Assembly: GCA_030544235.1 (NCBI GenBank)
Contig: CM060474.1
Location: 1,302,001 to 1,366,000 of the forward strand
Origin: Lepturacanthus savala
Lineage: Eukaryota; Chordata; Actinopteri; Scombriformes; Trichiuridae
DNA length: 64,000 nucleotides
Reading direction: 5' to 3'
The stretch's first letter is position 1; each line of letters starts with the position of its first letter. A program made the translations under genes and the position numbers. Of the stretch, positions 29,281 through 40,830 are shown piece after piece. Below the pieces are notes generated by a model. It did no database searches and was not told the DNA's origin. It was given only the letters and a program-made list of their open reading frames with translations.

Positions 29281-30281
29281 TAGAATCTATAACTTTATCA
29301 GATCATAGTCCCATTAAGATGAAAATAAAATTAGGTCAAAAGAAACAATTCAGATACTGGAGACTTAATGTCTCAATATTGAACAACACCCTAATCCAAC
29401 AGGAATTACAGGTTAAAAGAATATATGGACATAAATGAAAACGGAGAAGTTACTCCATCTATACTATGGGGATGGGGCCAAAGCTGTTATGACGGGTCAT
29501 ATTATTCAAATTACGTCTAGAATAAAAAAACAGAGAAGCCAGGAGACTTGAACTGGAGACTGAAATTAGCAGGTTGGAAAAAGAACACAAAATATCAAGA
29601 AAAAGGAGGACTTTAGAATTATTGAAGCAGGAGAGACAAAAATTTGATGATTTACTCACATATGAAGCTGAGGGAATGCTTAGATTTGTGAAAAGAAAAT
29701 ATTACAGAATGGGGAATAGGGCAAGTAGACTACTAGCATTTCAGTTACGTAAAGCTCAATCAAACCATGTAGTACCTAAAATTAAACACCCTGACACAAA
29801 TAGAATTACCTCTCAACCAAAACAAGTAGCAGAGGCATTTGCTGCATACTATAAAAAAATTATATGAAGGTCAAGAACTAATAGGTAAGAGGGAGAAAAT
29901 AACAAGACTCCTGGACTCGCTCCATCTGAACAGATTATCACAGGATGAGGCAGAGATGCTGTCCTCTCCCATAACAATACAGGAAATAATAGATAGTATT
30001 AGTACATTAAAGAACAGTAAATCTCCGGGTGTCGATGGATACTGGGGGAATATTATAAAGTTTTTGCTCAAGAGCTAGGCCCAATTTTATGTTGAGTATA
30101 TAATTATGCACTGGATGGGGACCCCCAAAAACCTGGTCAGAGGCAATTATTACAGTTATTCACAAAGAGAGAAAGGATCCCACCCAATGTACCGGATACC
30201 GGCCAATTAGAAATTAGTTAACTTAGATCAAACAGGGCTCATAACCGGCACGGCACCAATAATATCAGACAAGCTCTAAAC
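29281..30281 (+). pseudogene. L1 ORF2: endonuclease end and linker
   Basis: Begins around SDHSPIKMKIKLGQKKQFRY in decayed frame. Frame 29574-29867 gives KEHKISRKRRTLELLKQERQ, AEGMLRFVKRKYYRMGNRAS and HPDTNRITSQPKQVAEAFA. The next frame (29839-30078) has LDSLHLNRLSQDEAEMLSSP and SISTLKNSKSPGVDGY, the start of the RT domain. At least one frameshift near 29850 and stops. Confidence 0.8.
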
Positions 30282-30345
30282 CAGCGGTCTCACACTCAAT
30301 TTACCTGGGGGCCACTGGAGGTAGGGTCTGGTTGAGGCTGGGCCG

Positions 30346-30385
<40 letters not shown>

Positions 30386-31741
30386 CCACTGTGTCTCACT
30401 GTTGTGTTAAAGTTCCAGTTTTAGTGTTCAGCTGACGTACAAAGAACGTCATTTCCGCTGGTAGGTAGGATCCTGCTATGGGGTCCTACAAATGACGTCA
30501 GCACGGCACAGTTAGTGATTGGTTGAAGGTCAGAAACCATGGAAACACAAAGTGTGGTGGCTGTTTAATATTAAGTTAATAAAATTAAAAAAGTAATAAA
30601 GTTTGAGAAGTTACACTAGTGGCTAGCATGGAGCTAACGCTAACACGGATACACACGCACAAAACTTCGCTTGTGTGCTTATGTAATAGTGTTAGCTCCA
30701 TGTTAGCCTCTTAGCACTCATTTTCCCCGTTCTTGCGTGCGTGTCACGTCAGGTCTGGTGCTTCGGAGCACCCGGCTCCGGTGACAGGCACACCGGCGTG
30801 TTGTTTATCTCTTTAAATGTGTATTCAGCAGCACTGGCGAAGGCAGCAGCGGCGGGTTGTTTACATCCCTGGTTTACACGTGTATTCAGCACTGCTGCCT
30901 TCCCCGGTGCTGCTACAGTGGCAGGTTGATTACGTCCGTGGTTTACACGTGTATTCAGACTGGTGCTGGGCACCGTGGGCACGGTCACATTGCCGGTATA
31001 GTCCGGGTGCTCCAAAGCCTTCGGCCTTCGAATGACACAGACCTAACTATTTACCATGGAGGTAGTGCTAACTACGGTGACTGGGAACCCTCCATGTTGC
31101 AAATAAAAGAAAACTACACAACGGAAGTGAATTACCGATGACTATTATTTTACATTTTATATTATTTTATATGAGCAAAGAAGAAGAGGTGTTGTAAAGT
31201 AGAAGTAGGGGCAAATAATTGTTTCTTCTTCGTATTCCTCCAAAAAAAATATGTGGTAACTTGCCAGTGAAAATGACCACAATACACAGATGCCGAGTGT
31301 CCACTTTTTATCCGGATTAGAAAAAACGATAAATCCCTCAGTCACGGGGAGAACAACAACCCGCACATGCGCAGAACCTCCAGTCTTCTTCATCAATCAT
31401 CCTTGCCGGCCATAATGGTCATATAGCGGCACCTACTGGAGAAACAATAATTTGCCCCCTAATTAATTCTGCTTTACAACACCTCTTCGTATTCTTCTTC
31501 TTCGCTCACATAAAAAACTACAGGTGCAGCGCCTATAATAGTCCCCGGTAATTCACTTCCGGTGTGAAGTTTCCTTTTATTTGCAGCGCCGTTTCTTTTT
31601 GTTTGCAGCGTTTCTTTTATTTGCAGCATTGAGGGTTCCCGGGCACCGTACCGAACTCGCACGGGCCGCAATAACATTAAACTTTCATATCAAGGCGGGG
31701 GCCTCAAATTAGCGTCCGGCGGGCCGAGTTTGAGACCCCTG
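30282..31741. mobile_element. non-autonomous hAT element with internal foldback
   Basis: 1460 bases with ends CAGCGGTCTCACACTCA and (inverted) CAGGGGTCTCAAACTCG, the common hAT/Charlie-type terminus. The 8-base target duplication CTCTAAAC is at 30274-30281 and 31742-31749. No transposase. Inside are a TA microsatellite (30350-30382), a short GTTTACACGTGTATTCAG repeat (30810-30960), and a large imperfect inverted repeat (about 31073-31230 against 31440-31650). Confidence 0.9.
30350..30382. repeat. (TA)n microsatellite
   Basis: About 16 TA dinucleotides inside the non-autonomous hAT element. Confidence 0.9.
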
Positions 31742-32427
31742 CTCTAAACTTACAATCTATTGCCTCTAGTAAAAGACTCCATCAATGCTTCTCAGCCTAG
31801 ATGCTGAGAAAGCATTCGATAGACTGAACTGGACATTTTTGGAGCTAACAATGGCTCATATGGGCTTTAACAAAACCTTTTTGAGTTGGATTAAAGTGTT
31901 CTATATGAATCCGCGGTCAAGAGTGAGAGTTAATGGTCAGTACTCTGATTTCTTTGATTTGGGACGGGGGACAAGGCAGGGGGATGCGCTCTCACCAGCC
32001 CTGTTCGCTCTGAGCATTGAGCCTCTTTCAGAACTGATTAGAAGTAACCCCTTTATGCAAGGAATAAGGGATGAACGTGGAAGTCAGCATAAAAAAGCCC
32101 TATATGCGGACGACATTTATTGAAAATCCTCTCCACTCAGTCCTGGCTCTTTTACAAACTCTTAACGAATATGGTCTAGTATCTGGTTATAAAGTTAATC
32201 AGAGTAAATCAGAAACAATGATGGTATCTGGGACATGGCCTATCCAGATTAATGATATAGTGTCTTTCCGACAATCTAAACAGGGTTTTAGATACTTAGG
32301 AGATCACACTCACTCCCCAGATATCGCAACTATACCAGGTAAATTATATAAAAATATTTCGAATATTTAGAAACGAAATGGCAAGATGGGATGTGCTACC
32401 ATTGTCCCTTTTGGGCAGAGTAGAAGC
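31742..32427 (+). pseudogene. L1 reverse transcriptase palm region
   Basis: Frame 31785-32123 contains LSLDAEKAFDRLNWTFLELT (motif A), GTRQGDALSPALFALSIEPL (motif B) and ALYADDIY (catalytic YADD); it continues after a frameshift with LALLQTLNEYGLVSGYKVNQ and ETMMVSG. These are clear L1-type RT motifs. Interrupted after GRVEA by the hAT element at 32428. Confidence 0.88.
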
Positions 32428-35193
32428 TAGGCCTGGGCGATTTTTCGATTTTGTTTGCGATATAAAATTAATACGATTAAAAATTAGACATTCGATAAGC
32501 CTGCGATAAGTGCACGCCTTCAAAAAAGCACCAACGTTTTCACAGGCACGTGAGTAGCCAATCATAACTAAATATTGACGCACGTAGCCAATCAGTTTGA
32601 AGAGAGCCACCACGTCACTCATGTTAGGTTGTGTACACACACACACACACACACACACACACGTACACGTGTGTACTAGCTAGCGTAAGCATCTCAGGCA
32701 AGATTGCAGCATGGCGTGTCTCCAACCAAACCCGCAAAATAAGACGGTATAAAAATGAGCGAAAACTCAGCTGGGCAGAGTTCTGCACAGCATTTCAGTC
32801 TCAGTACTGCCCAGGAGGAAATTGTTGAGAAGAAGGGCCAGAGGGGCTCGGCTGCCTGGAGGTACTTTGGCTATTTGAAGTCGGATAAACAGCAGAGCAA
32901 TGTCCTGTGTAAAATGTGTAGAAGTCACGCCCCTACTACAACAGGAAACACCAGCAATTTACAATTTACAATTTACAACAAACCATACAGTACTCTTTCG
33001 CTCTTTCCAGCACCATGGCATATGAAAAATCATCGAAACGGCACAAAGACATCACATATGCAATCACAGAATTCACCGCAAAAGGCATGCAGCCAGTTCA
33101 AACTGTTGAAACAGCCAGATTTAAAAATCGAATGAAAGTGATCGACCCTCGTTATCAACTTCCAGGCCGCAAGCACTTCTCGCAGACAGCAATCCCAAAT
33201 CTGTATGCAGAGTGCAGAGAGATGGTTGAAAGGGACCTGCAAGCCGTTACTTCGCTACCACATCGGACATGTGGTCAAGTCGAACGTCCGAACCATACAT
33301 GAGCCTCACTGCCCACTATATTAACCAAGACTGGACTTTGAAGAGCAAATGTCTCCAAACGGCATACTTTCCCCCCGAGGACCATATTACTACTTACCCT
33401 CAGCTACCTCCCTCAATAACTGGACTCGCCTGCAGTGTTTTGGCCATCGACTTCACTCAGCTGTTGCTAAGTTGAATAACAGACTTGCAAACCTTAACTT
33501 TCTGGTAATATAAATATGAAAAAAATAATGTTAATATAGATATTTTAACTATTGTTTTAAATAGGCAATAATAACGTTTTACAATGTACTCTTCATAATG
33601 TCTATTTGGTCACCCTTAAAATAATTATATATTTATATTTATATATTTCTCATTATGTGGCGACCTCAAACGTTTCTGACATTCAAACTGTTAGATTCAT
33701 TTTCATGTCTATTATTTAAAAAAAAAAAAAAAAAAGACTTTTGAATATGCAGTCCCTCATATACAATATTCTGTATTATAACTAATCATATTGGTTTCTG
33801 ATTCTGCTTTTGCCCAGAGAGAGCCAGAAAGAACAAGAAAGTGGAGCGTGCTGTGGGTGTGTGTAAGAAAGCAGTTGCCACCTTCAGCTTTTCATGGAAG
33901 AAGAAGAGAGATCTGGCTGTTGCTCAGGAGGAACTCCATCTACCCCAGCACAAGTTAGTGATAGAGTCACCCACCAGGTGGGGCTCACGTCAGAAAATAG
34001 TGGAGAGGATGCTTGAGCAGCATAAAGCTGTCGCTCAGGTTTTGGGGGCAGACAAAAAGACAAGACAACTGGTTCCTGCATGGCAGGACATAGATGTCCT
34101 GGAATCTATGCATGGGGCCTTGAATCCACTACTGGAATTCACTGATTCACTCTCCAGTGAAAATTATGTGAGTGTCCTACCTCAAGCCGATGTTGCAAAA
34201 TTTCAGAACACAGATTCTCAAGCCATCCGACGATGAAACACAGCTCACCAGAGATTTGAAGGTGACAGTCAATGTCATACCTGGATGAAAAGTATGCTGA
34301 TCCGATTATTGAGGAACTGCTTGATGTTGCCAAGACCAAGACCCAATGCATCAAGTCAGAAAATATTGATGCTGTCAAAATTAGAGCTGTTTCTGAGATG
34401 CTGGAGGACCTGTCCACACCAGTTAGAACCGAAGAACCAGAACAACCAGAGGCAGAAGATGCTGCAGTTCCTCCCACCCTGGAGAAACAAAAAAAGTCAT
34501 TGGGCAGCTTCTTTAAGAAATCAGCACCCACAGGAGGACTCAGTGACAGAGAGAGAGTTGAGCAGGAGCTTAAAAACTACTTGATGGCAGCTGATGCAGA
34601 CAGCGAGATGGACCCATTTCAGTGGTGGAAAATCAATGAGACCAACTTCCCAAGACCTGGCGGCCTTGCAAAGCGCTATTCGTGCATCCCTGCAACCAGC
34701 ACACCCTCTGAGAGTGTTCAGCACCGGGGGGAACATTGTGACCTGCCACAGGGCAGCTTTAAAAGCCAAGACAGTTGATAAGACTTATCTTTCTTGCTCA
34801 TAATTTGTGATTTTGCACTACTTTTTCATTGCAGCATAAGCTAAATGCACTCCATGTTTTTTTGTTTTGTTTTTTGTTTTTGAAAGCTGCTAGAATTTGT
34901 ACCAAGGTATTTTTTTTATTTAAAACATGGCCTAGGGCCTAGTCACTTCATTTGACAAAAGAATGTACAACCATTTTGTTTTTATTCTGGGTAACCTGAA
35001 AGCTTGTCAAGCTATTTTTGTTCATTTTAAGGCTTTTTAAGTACACTACACTGTAAATTTGCAATGTTCTTTTTCAAATAGAACATTAAAAAAGAATAAA
35101 AAAAATTGTGATTTTATTTATATCGTGATATATATCGTTATCGAACATTTTGAACAAAAAAACATAATATAATTTTTTCTCAACCCAGCCCTA
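32428..35193 (+). mobile_element. hAT element with ZBED1-like transposase, decayed
   Basis: 2766 bases; ends TAGGCCTGGGCGATT and (inverted) TAGGGCTGGGTTGAG, with 8-base target duplication GTAGAAGC at 32420-32427 and 35194-35201. Contains a plus-strand transposase broken into several frames (32755-34780) and a CA microsatellite near the left end. The ends and encoded BED finger/dimerisation domain identify the hAT superfamily, Ac/ZBED1-like branch. Confidence 0.92.
32755..34780 (+). pseudogene. ZBED1-like hAT transposase, frameshifted
   Basis: Frame 32755-33135 begins MSENSAGQSSAQHFSLS and has the BED finger AAWRYFGYLKSDKQQSNVLC, KMC. Frames 33015-33475 carry KGMQPVQTVETARFKNRMKV and SRTSEPYMSLTAHYINQDW. 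After an AT-rich interruption (33480-33790), frame 33841-34236 has ESPTRWGSRQKIVERMLEQH, and 34272-34778 has the dimerisation end DPFQWWKINETNFPRPGGLA and IPATSTPSESV. About five breaks. Part of the catalytic core appears missing at the AT-rich interruption. It would have bound DNA and catalysed cut-and-paste transposition. Confidence 0.85.
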
Positions 35194-36414
35194 GTAGAAG
35201 CTGTTAAAGAGAATCGACTTCCCAGAATTTTGTTCTTGTTTCAGTCTCTCCCAAACGGGATCCCCACATTAGCTTTCAATATGCTGGACAAACTTATATC
35301 TATATTTATATGGCAAAATAAGAGACCAAGAGTGAGACTTAAAACACTCACTCTTGGGAAGGACAGGGGTGGACATTGGCCTCCCCAATTTAAAATATTA
35401 TTTTTGGGCAGCACAACTAACAGCAGTAGTAGCTTGGATTAACAATCACATAGAATCAGGATAGGTGAACATGGAGCAGAGTACACTACCAGCAATATCT
35501 TAATCCACTTTAGTGTTTCTGAACAAGCAGTCCCAGAGGAAATTTGAAATAAAAAATATATGGGTGAAACACGCTTCAAAAGTATGGGAGATAGTCCAAA
35601 GGAGAATTAGAGGGACTGTTGTCCTCTCAAAGGCTATGCAAATAGCCCCCCAACAACAGATATGACATTTAAGAGATGTGCAGGCAGAGACCTGAGACTT
35701 ATAGACCAGTTGATCTGTAATACTGGTATACAGCCATTCTCCTATTTTCAAGACAAATTCCTTTGACCCCAAAGTGATATGTTCCGGTATTTTCAAATAA
35801 GGAATTACATCACAAACCATACAGATTGGAATATAATTAAGAATGCTCCAACAAATCTAGAAAATTATTTTATTAATATAATTAAACATCAATTGCCAAA
35901 TAAAAAGCATGTTTCCCATATATATAGAAATTTGCTCTTAAATTTATCCGAAAATTATTTTTATATCAAAAACAAATGGGAGTTAGAGTTAAGTGTCACA
36001 ATTGAGGATGAGGACTGGGAAACGGGACAGGACATCTTTTGTGGTCTCTAAATTTGTAAATAACCCAGCTGCAATATACTGCTGGAGAGGATGTGGACTG
36101 GTGGGCAACCACTCACACATATTCTGGGACTGCCCAGTGATGGTTCCATTTTGGAAAGATGTAAAGAGCGAGATAGATAATGTTTTAGGAATTAACGTAC
36201 TATTCAATCCAAGCCAGTTTTTTTTTTCGATCTAACTTCTGAAGGCCTGTATACTAGAGATCAAAAATACCTGGTACATATACTACTGATGACTGCTAGG
36301 AATATGGTGACAATAAAATGGATGAATCCGCAGCCACCTACAGTGACACAATGGAAACAGAAGCTGAGGGAGGTGTATGGAATGGAGGCTTTAACAGCCA
36401 AATTACAATTAAGG
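35194..36414 (+). pseudogene. L1 ORF2 C-terminal region
   Basis: Frame 35230-35442 has PNGIPTLAFNMLDKLISIFI (thumb/C-terminal L1 motif). 35993-36235 ends with AIYCWRGCGLVGNHSHIFWD and CPVMVPFWKDV, the CCHC-like knuckle (C-x3-C-x7-H-x4-C) of L1 proteins. Several stops between 35440 and 35780. Confidence 0.78.
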
Positions 36415-37150
36415 TAGAGCTGGGTGATATGGCCTAAAAATAAAATCTCCCATTTTTTTTTCAAAAAATCTGATTTCCGATTTTAATCAATTTTTCTCAG
36501 TCCTACTCAAAAACAAAAAACAGATGACAAATAAATGGTCCAAAACAAGTTTTAACTTTATTGTTTTTTACTTTAGGGCTAAAGTGCAATCTTTTAAGCC
36601 AAAAACATACTTGTGAGGTGGCAGACCACTCCATTGTAAACACTTTTAGAAAACATTCAACATGTCTTATTTTCAACCTGGCAGTGACACAATACAACTT
36701 TGAACTTGTAAGAAGTAAATTTTTATAAATAAAAAGAATACAAAACAAAAAACAACCACACGATTTAATCATGCTAGCTTGCTATTAACTAAAATACTTG
36801 GCATGGTGCGAACAGAGCTTTTAAAAACTGCCTGTATTATAAAAAAAATAAATAAGTTGGTCTCCGACGCAAGAAAACCAAACCAATTCCATATAACAGA
36901 TGTAGCAACACCTTTCTTTGGTACAAGCTCCGGCTTTCCGTCAGTCGCTGCCATGCTTGTGAATCTACAATATTTGGATGAGCCCCGCTAGCTTACCCGT
37001 GTAGAGTGTTGCGGCGCAATTAGTTCCGCTTTGATGGTCGCATATAAAAAATATTAATGATATATAAAAAAAATCGATTTTCAAAAAAACACATCGTCCT
37101 GAACTGTAAATTCGAATTAATCGATTTAATCATTATATCGCGCAGGTCTA
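36415..37150 (-). mobile_element. non-autonomous hAT element retaining the start of a ZBED transposase
   Basis: 736 bases; ends TAGAGCTGGGTGATAT and (inverted) TAGACCTGCGCGATAT, with 8-base target duplication AATTAAGG at 36407-36414 and 37151-37158. The minus strand at 36954 starts MAATDGKPELVPKKGVATSV and continues IWNWFGF, the N-terminus of a BED-finger hAT transposase; the rest is deleted. So this is an internal-deletion derivative of an autonomous hAT. Confidence 0.9.
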
Positions 37151-37411
37151 AATTAAGGTCTGAAGTTTTCAGGAGGAGGTGGCTACCTATAACAAGATAC
37201 CTCTCTAACTGAAGGGGACCTCACGGTATGCTGGAATGTTTTAACTGTCTATGTATGTACTTATTATTTTTCACCGAATTGTAATACTCAGCTTCCTGGG
37301 CCCCAGGTTGTTTGGATTGCCTTCTGTTTCTAGCAGTCATACATAACTTGTGATGTTGTCAAGGAATTGTTTGTGTTCTGTTCTTTAATAATAAAAATAA
37401 AGTTAAAAAAA

Positions 37412-38205
37412 ATCACATGAATGTGTTCAATTACACACACACACACACACACACACCAGTTAAATGCATCAAAATCACATGAACATGTTCAACTACACAC
37501 ACACAGACACGATAAATACATCAAAATCACATGAACATGTTTAACTATACACAGACACCCATCAGTTAAATATATCAAAATCACATGAATATGTCAACTA
37601 CACACACACACCTGATAAATACAACAAAATCACATGAATATGTTCAACTACACACACACACACGATAAATACATCAAAATCACATGAACATGTTTAACTA
37701 TACACAGACACCCATCAGTTAAATATATCAAAATCACATGAATATGTCAACTACACACACACACCTGATAAATACATCAAAATCACATGAACATGTTCAA
37801 CTATACACAGACACCCATCAGTTAAATATATCCAAAATCACATGAATATGTTCAACTACACACACACACACAACCTGATAAATACATCAAAATCACATGA
37901 ACATGTTCAACTACACACACACACACACCAGTTAAATACATCAAAATCACATGAACATGTTTAACTATACACACAGACACCCATCAGTTAAATATATCAA
38001 AATCACATGAATAAGTTCAACTACACACACACCTGATAAATACATCAAAATCACATGAACATGTTCAACTACACACACATACACACCAGTTAAATACATC
38101 AAAATCACATGAACATGTTCAACTACACACACACATACACACCAGTTAAATACATCAAAATCACATGAACATGTTCAACTACACACACACACCAATTAAC
38201 TTCAC
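37412..38205. repeat. minisatellite, ~60 bp unit, about 13 copies
   Basis: Each unit reads approximately: (ACAC)n, 'ccagttaaatacatcaaaat', 'cacatgaacatgttcaacta'. Two alternating variants occur (one with 'cagacacccatcagttaaat', one with 'cctgataaatac'). Starts right after the L1 tail. Unit length varies with the CA run. Confidence 0.9.
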
Positions 38206-39320
38206 TGACTCAGATTACTATGTGTGATATTATTATTGACTACAAATAAATACCATAGACACAGACATCTTTACTGCAATACTACACTAACTCACAATAC
38301 TACTCACAATACTAGCTAGATGTGTTTATTAAAATACAACTAAAAGTAAATCACTCTATAAACTCTGATTAATTAATATCTGACTGAAAAATAATCAAAG
38401 ATGTCAGTAACAATTTTCTGATATTAAAATACTGATGTACTTAAACTCTAACTGAAAAACTTTAACTCCATTAAGATCACACACCACTTATTAAAAACGC
38501 TAATATATAAATTTACCTCACACAAGAACACACACCAAGTCATATTACGTCAAATAACAGGAGCGAACACACACACAAACACACAGGGCTAACAACAGTG
38601 TTTATGCTAACATCACATATCAACATCACGGTAAAAACGACCAAAAAGCAAATCCTGAATAAAACATAACTTTTCGTCTAGGACACAGACTCCCACACGG
38701 TCGTAAACCATTTAAATACTAAAACTAACAGCAGCTATGTCAGAAGCACTCAGGCAAAGTAGCTAGCAGGCTAATGCTAACGGGATGACAAGGCAAAGAA
38801 AACAGTCATTTACTCAGAAAAGTCTATCTTACCTGTTGAAGGCGGTCCAAAGGAGTCACAGGCGTCTGGGATCCAAGGAAACGATTAAATAATCCACAAA
38901 AAACAGATTTTCGTCGAAATCCGACAAATATTCCAATAAACAGCGGAGCAGCAGCAAGTCCTTTGTTCTCTGATTGGAGCTGAGAGTCAACGGAAGAGAA
39001 CAAGATGGCCGCTGTCTATACTGGATGATGACGTCAGTCCTTCCAGAAGATTCCGTTGATTCTGAAACCGATAAATTTGATAATTCAACGATTTAGAGAT
39101 TAAAACAAACTAAAAATAGTCATTTTATTAGTCATTATTTTCCCCCTGAAACTCCCGAGTAGTTTAAATCTGTATTTATACTTTTTATTCACTTTTTTCT
39201 TCATGTGATCCTGATATATTCTATATTGCTTTGTTTTAATGTTTTTTTTTTTTATTTTCTTGAGTCTCCTGACCAATAAACTGTGATTTATTTAGTTTTA
39301 ACCTTAAATAAATCATACAA
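38170..39320. repeat. duplicated block (copy 2) of the SGNH gene upstream region
   Basis: Same order of blocks as 8750-9910: 'tactatgtgtgatatt', 'actagctagatgtgtttatt', 'acacaccacttatta', 'gggatccaaggaaacgatta', 'cagcggagcagcagcaa', 'gaacaagatggccgctgtc'. A minus-strand donor CAACAG|GTAAGA at 38832/38833 ends a possible first exon (about 39010-38833). This copy lacks the local tandem duplication. No downstream SGNH exons were found to its left. Confidence 0.75.
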
Positions 39321-40440
39321 ATCCACACTACTTCCAGTAATAGATAATACATCCGAATTCATTCATTACAGATAAATTGATTAAAAATGTAAGTAATTAT
39401 TATTAAATATATTAAACATACATTCATATAATATATTAATATAATACCATACTATTATTTTATATTATATATTAAATTATATAATTATTACTGTTACTTT
39501 GTATTCTTTTATTTAATAATATTACAATGTATTATATTATAAATAGTATTATAATACTATTAGTGTTAGTATACTGTTATGTAACTATTATTATACGGTA
39601 CAATTCTCTTATATAAATATTCTGTTTCTATTCATTTCTAATTAAAATACCAGTCTGAAAAAGTTTATTCATTATGTATATTATTTAGGTTATTTGAATA
39701 CAGTAAATTTATTCTAAAAATAGAATGTGAATAATGTTAGAATGAATTTATTGATATATTGTCGGCCATAACGCAATACGTAATATATGAGAGTAGATAT
39801 GACCATTTCAAATTTAAGGAATACAAGGACATAACAAATTATGAATTTCCATATGCAGTATTGTGTGTAGTATTGTGAGTTGATGTAGTAAAGAAAATGT
39901 TCAATTTGTTTATTAACATGCAGTTGATTTCAAAGTAATAGCAATGTCTTTAAAAACATGAGTAAAGCCAAAATCATTATTGTGTTTATTATTTAAATGC
40001 ATTGGGAACACTGCATTTTATATCTTAAACAAATGAAGTGTCATGCAGGTCAATAGATGGAAATCGGAAAGGAGAGATCAGAAATGCTTTTTTATTTAAA
40101 AGTCATGCCTGATGTTAGTTGACATAAATAAATAGAACTGATAGTGACTGAATTAAGAAAAAGCAAATTACTATTTGTATTTTACTATTACAATTACTAT
40201 TTAATTTTAAAAACATTCACCAGCAAAAACTGTAACAAAATTCAATTTGAAATGACAAAATCAAAAATTCAAAAGCATAAATCAGAGATGCCTTCATGTC
40301 AAGTCATGGCTGCATTATTTGACTCATTAAAAAAAACAATATACCAAACTGCATTTCATTTTCTGCTTCAAGACTGTTCATTCTTTGACTAAATTTAAAA
40401 GTCTATAGAGTAAACTAGTTCTTTAGATAAGTTTATTTTC
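39321..40440. other. AT-rich DNA, no gene seen
   Basis: Over 1.1 kb of AT-rich sequence; the first ~400 bases resemble 9911-10400, extending the duplication. A Lys-rich frame at 40144-40392 has no recognised family and is probably chance. Confidence 0.65.
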
Positions 40441-40650
40441 CTCAGCTCCTTAGGCCACTTATTTCAATCACCCGATGATGCATGTGCCACCTTATATGTG
40501 GGCCACTTTAGGCTCGCATCCAGATTACCTGGTATGTACTTTGCCATAATTCAGCCAAATGTGGCCCAAATATGTTTTCCAAAGGTGGGCCAAATATATA
40601 ACCTTGTACGTGGGCCACTTAACTTTGCCATATTTCAGACAAATGTGGCC
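40440..40650. repeat. degenerate 'gtggcccaaatatg' repeat
   Basis: Several copies of gtgggccactt / tttgccatatttcag / caaatgtggcccaa in tandem. A common type of fish minisatellite. It abuts the satellite unit at 40650. Confidence 0.65.
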
Positions 40651-40830
40651 CAACAGATTGAGAGAAGGCTTTTGGAGAGATAAAAACTTTAAAACATTAA
40701 CCAAATAAAAACAGTAGCTTTCCCAGGTGAATTTCTAATCCAAAACTATACCATTGTACATAAAGTTAAAGTTAAAAAAGAGCATCTTTAAAAATATTGC
40801 ACTGATTTAGGCCTTCATAGCTTTTCACAG
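40650..40830. repeat. ~188 bp satellite, single unit
   Basis: One unit of the same satellite as at 1-727 and 11396-11823: gagagaaggcttttggagag, 'aaaactataccattgtacat', 'aatattgcactgatttaggc'. Confidence 0.85.

Larger units (their letters stand above)
29281..37411 (+). mobile_element. L1-like LINE (fish L1/Tx1 type), 5'-truncated, split by three hAT insertions
   Basis: Segments 29281-30281, 31742-32427, 35194-36414 and 37151-37411 read as one LINE ORF2 in order: end of endonuclease (SDHSPIKMKIK), linker, reverse transcriptase, C-terminal domain with zinc knuckle, and a 3' tail (aataaaaataaagttaaaaaaaa). The three intervening elements at 30282-31741, 32428-35193 and 36415-37150 each carry 8-base target duplications copied from the LINE. 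The LINE has frameshifts and stops and no complete endonuclease. Confidence 0.88.

Noticed and set aside
37412..38205. CRISPR-like array
   Set aside because: Units are continuous tandem copies with CA runs, no distinct unique spacers, and the context is a vertebrate genome.
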